From Desulfocapsa sp. (GTDB taxonomy: Bacteria > Desulfobacterota > Desulfobulbia > Desulfobulbales > Desulfocapsaceae): a DNA stretch of 6,614 nucleotides. The notes under the pieces were generated by a model, which worked only from the letters and a program-made list of their open reading frames with translations, was not told where the DNA came from and did no database searches. Position 1 is the stretch's first letter. Every line of letters starts with the position of its first letter. The position numbers and the translations under genes are program-made. The stretch covers positions 1 to 6,614 of the forward strand of contig DAOWDZ010000133.1 of NCBI GenBank assembly GCA_030638765.1, read 5' to 3'. This document shows positions 6,306-6,614 of this stretch, in pieces.

Positions 6306-6614
6306 ATGGTAGTGCGCGTTCCGATGTCAAAAACAGGACATATTACATTAAAAGAAGAACTTAGTAACCTTGAACGCGTTGAAAGACATGTTGTTGTGAA
6401 GGCAATTGAAATTGCACGGGAGCATGGTGATTTAAAGGAAAATGCTGAATATCATGCTGCAAAAGAACGTCAGGGGATGATTGAAGGTCGTATCATGGAT
6501 CTAAAAGATAAGCTTGGTCGTGCTGAAGTGATCGATTGTATGAAGGTCAATTGCGAACGAGCAGTGTTTGGCACAGTGGTAGAACTTCTTGATATGGATA
6601 CGGATGAAGAAGTA
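6306..6614 (+). CDS. greA: Transcription elongation factor GreA, 3' end cut off by the window edge
   Basis: GreA binds RNA polymerase through the secondary channel and stimulates cleavage of the backtracked RNA 3' end, rescuing stalled complexes. The 103 codons present cover the N-terminal coiled coil and the beginning of the C-terminal FKBP-like domain; a full GreA is about 158 residues, so about one third is missing to the right. Seen: RVPMSKTG near the start, matching the IPMTLRG start of E. coli GreA; the near-invariant EIAREHGDLKENAEYHAAKE (35-54), which holds the acidic tip residues D42 and E45 (D41 and E44 in E. coli) that coordinate the catalytic Mg2+; QGMIEGRI (56-63); and FGTVVELLDMDTDEE (88-102), as in the family. 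Nothing is damaged in the part seen. It follows a terminator with almost no gap, so it is probably not a simple member of the upstream operon; its promoter is not obvious. GreB is less likely given the N-terminal motifs. Confidence 0.96.
   Translation, partial: MVVRVPMSKTGHITLKEELSNLERVERHVVVKAIEIAREHGDLKENAEYHAAKERQGMIEGRIMDLKDKLGRAEVIDCMKVNCERAVFGTVVELLDMDTDEEV

Overview
The window comes from an AT-rich genome of a Gram-negative (two-membrane) bacterium. Two things support this: a sigma-32 (RpoH) type sigma factor carrying the QRKLFF box typical of Proteobacteria in the broad sense, and a very large exported protein ending in an outer-membrane beta-barrel with a C-terminal tryptophan. The style of the genes would fit the Desulfobacterota (former Deltaproteobacteria), but this is an impression from protein character and not something the sequence proves.

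Layout: all four genes lie on the + strand and fill almost the whole window. (1) Bases 15-998 encode an RpoH-family alternative sigma factor; its reading frame is still open at the left edge, so its true start may lie outside. (2) Bases 995-2176 encode a PLP-dependent DegT/DnrJ/EryC1/StrS nucleotide-sugar aminotransferase whose start codon overlaps the sigma factor stop (ATGA). (3) After a 55-base gap with no terminator, bases 2232-6233 encode a 1333-residue exported protein: signal sequence, about 1000 residues of tetratricopeptide-like helical repeats, then about 300 residues that read as a beta-barrel of about 16 strands. (4) A strong intrinsic terminator hairpin lies at 6254-6291. (5) The first 103 codons of greA (transcript cleavage factor) start at 6306 and run off the right edge.

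The first three genes look like one transcription unit closed by the terminator. Their combination is unusual: a heat-shock-type sigma factor, translationally coupled to a sugar aminotransferase, followed by a TPR-plus-barrel protein built like the exopolysaccharide export proteins PelB, BcsC and PgaA. The simplest reading is a cell-surface polysaccharide function linked to stress control, but no glycosyltransferase or polymerase is visible here, so the TPR-barrel substrate is unknown. The second point of interest is the terminator sitting 14 bases upstream of the greA start codon, which recalls the attenuated greA leader (GraL) of E. coli.

There is no gene-free stretch over 300 bases, and I see no RNA gene, CRISPR array, insertion sequence or integrase.
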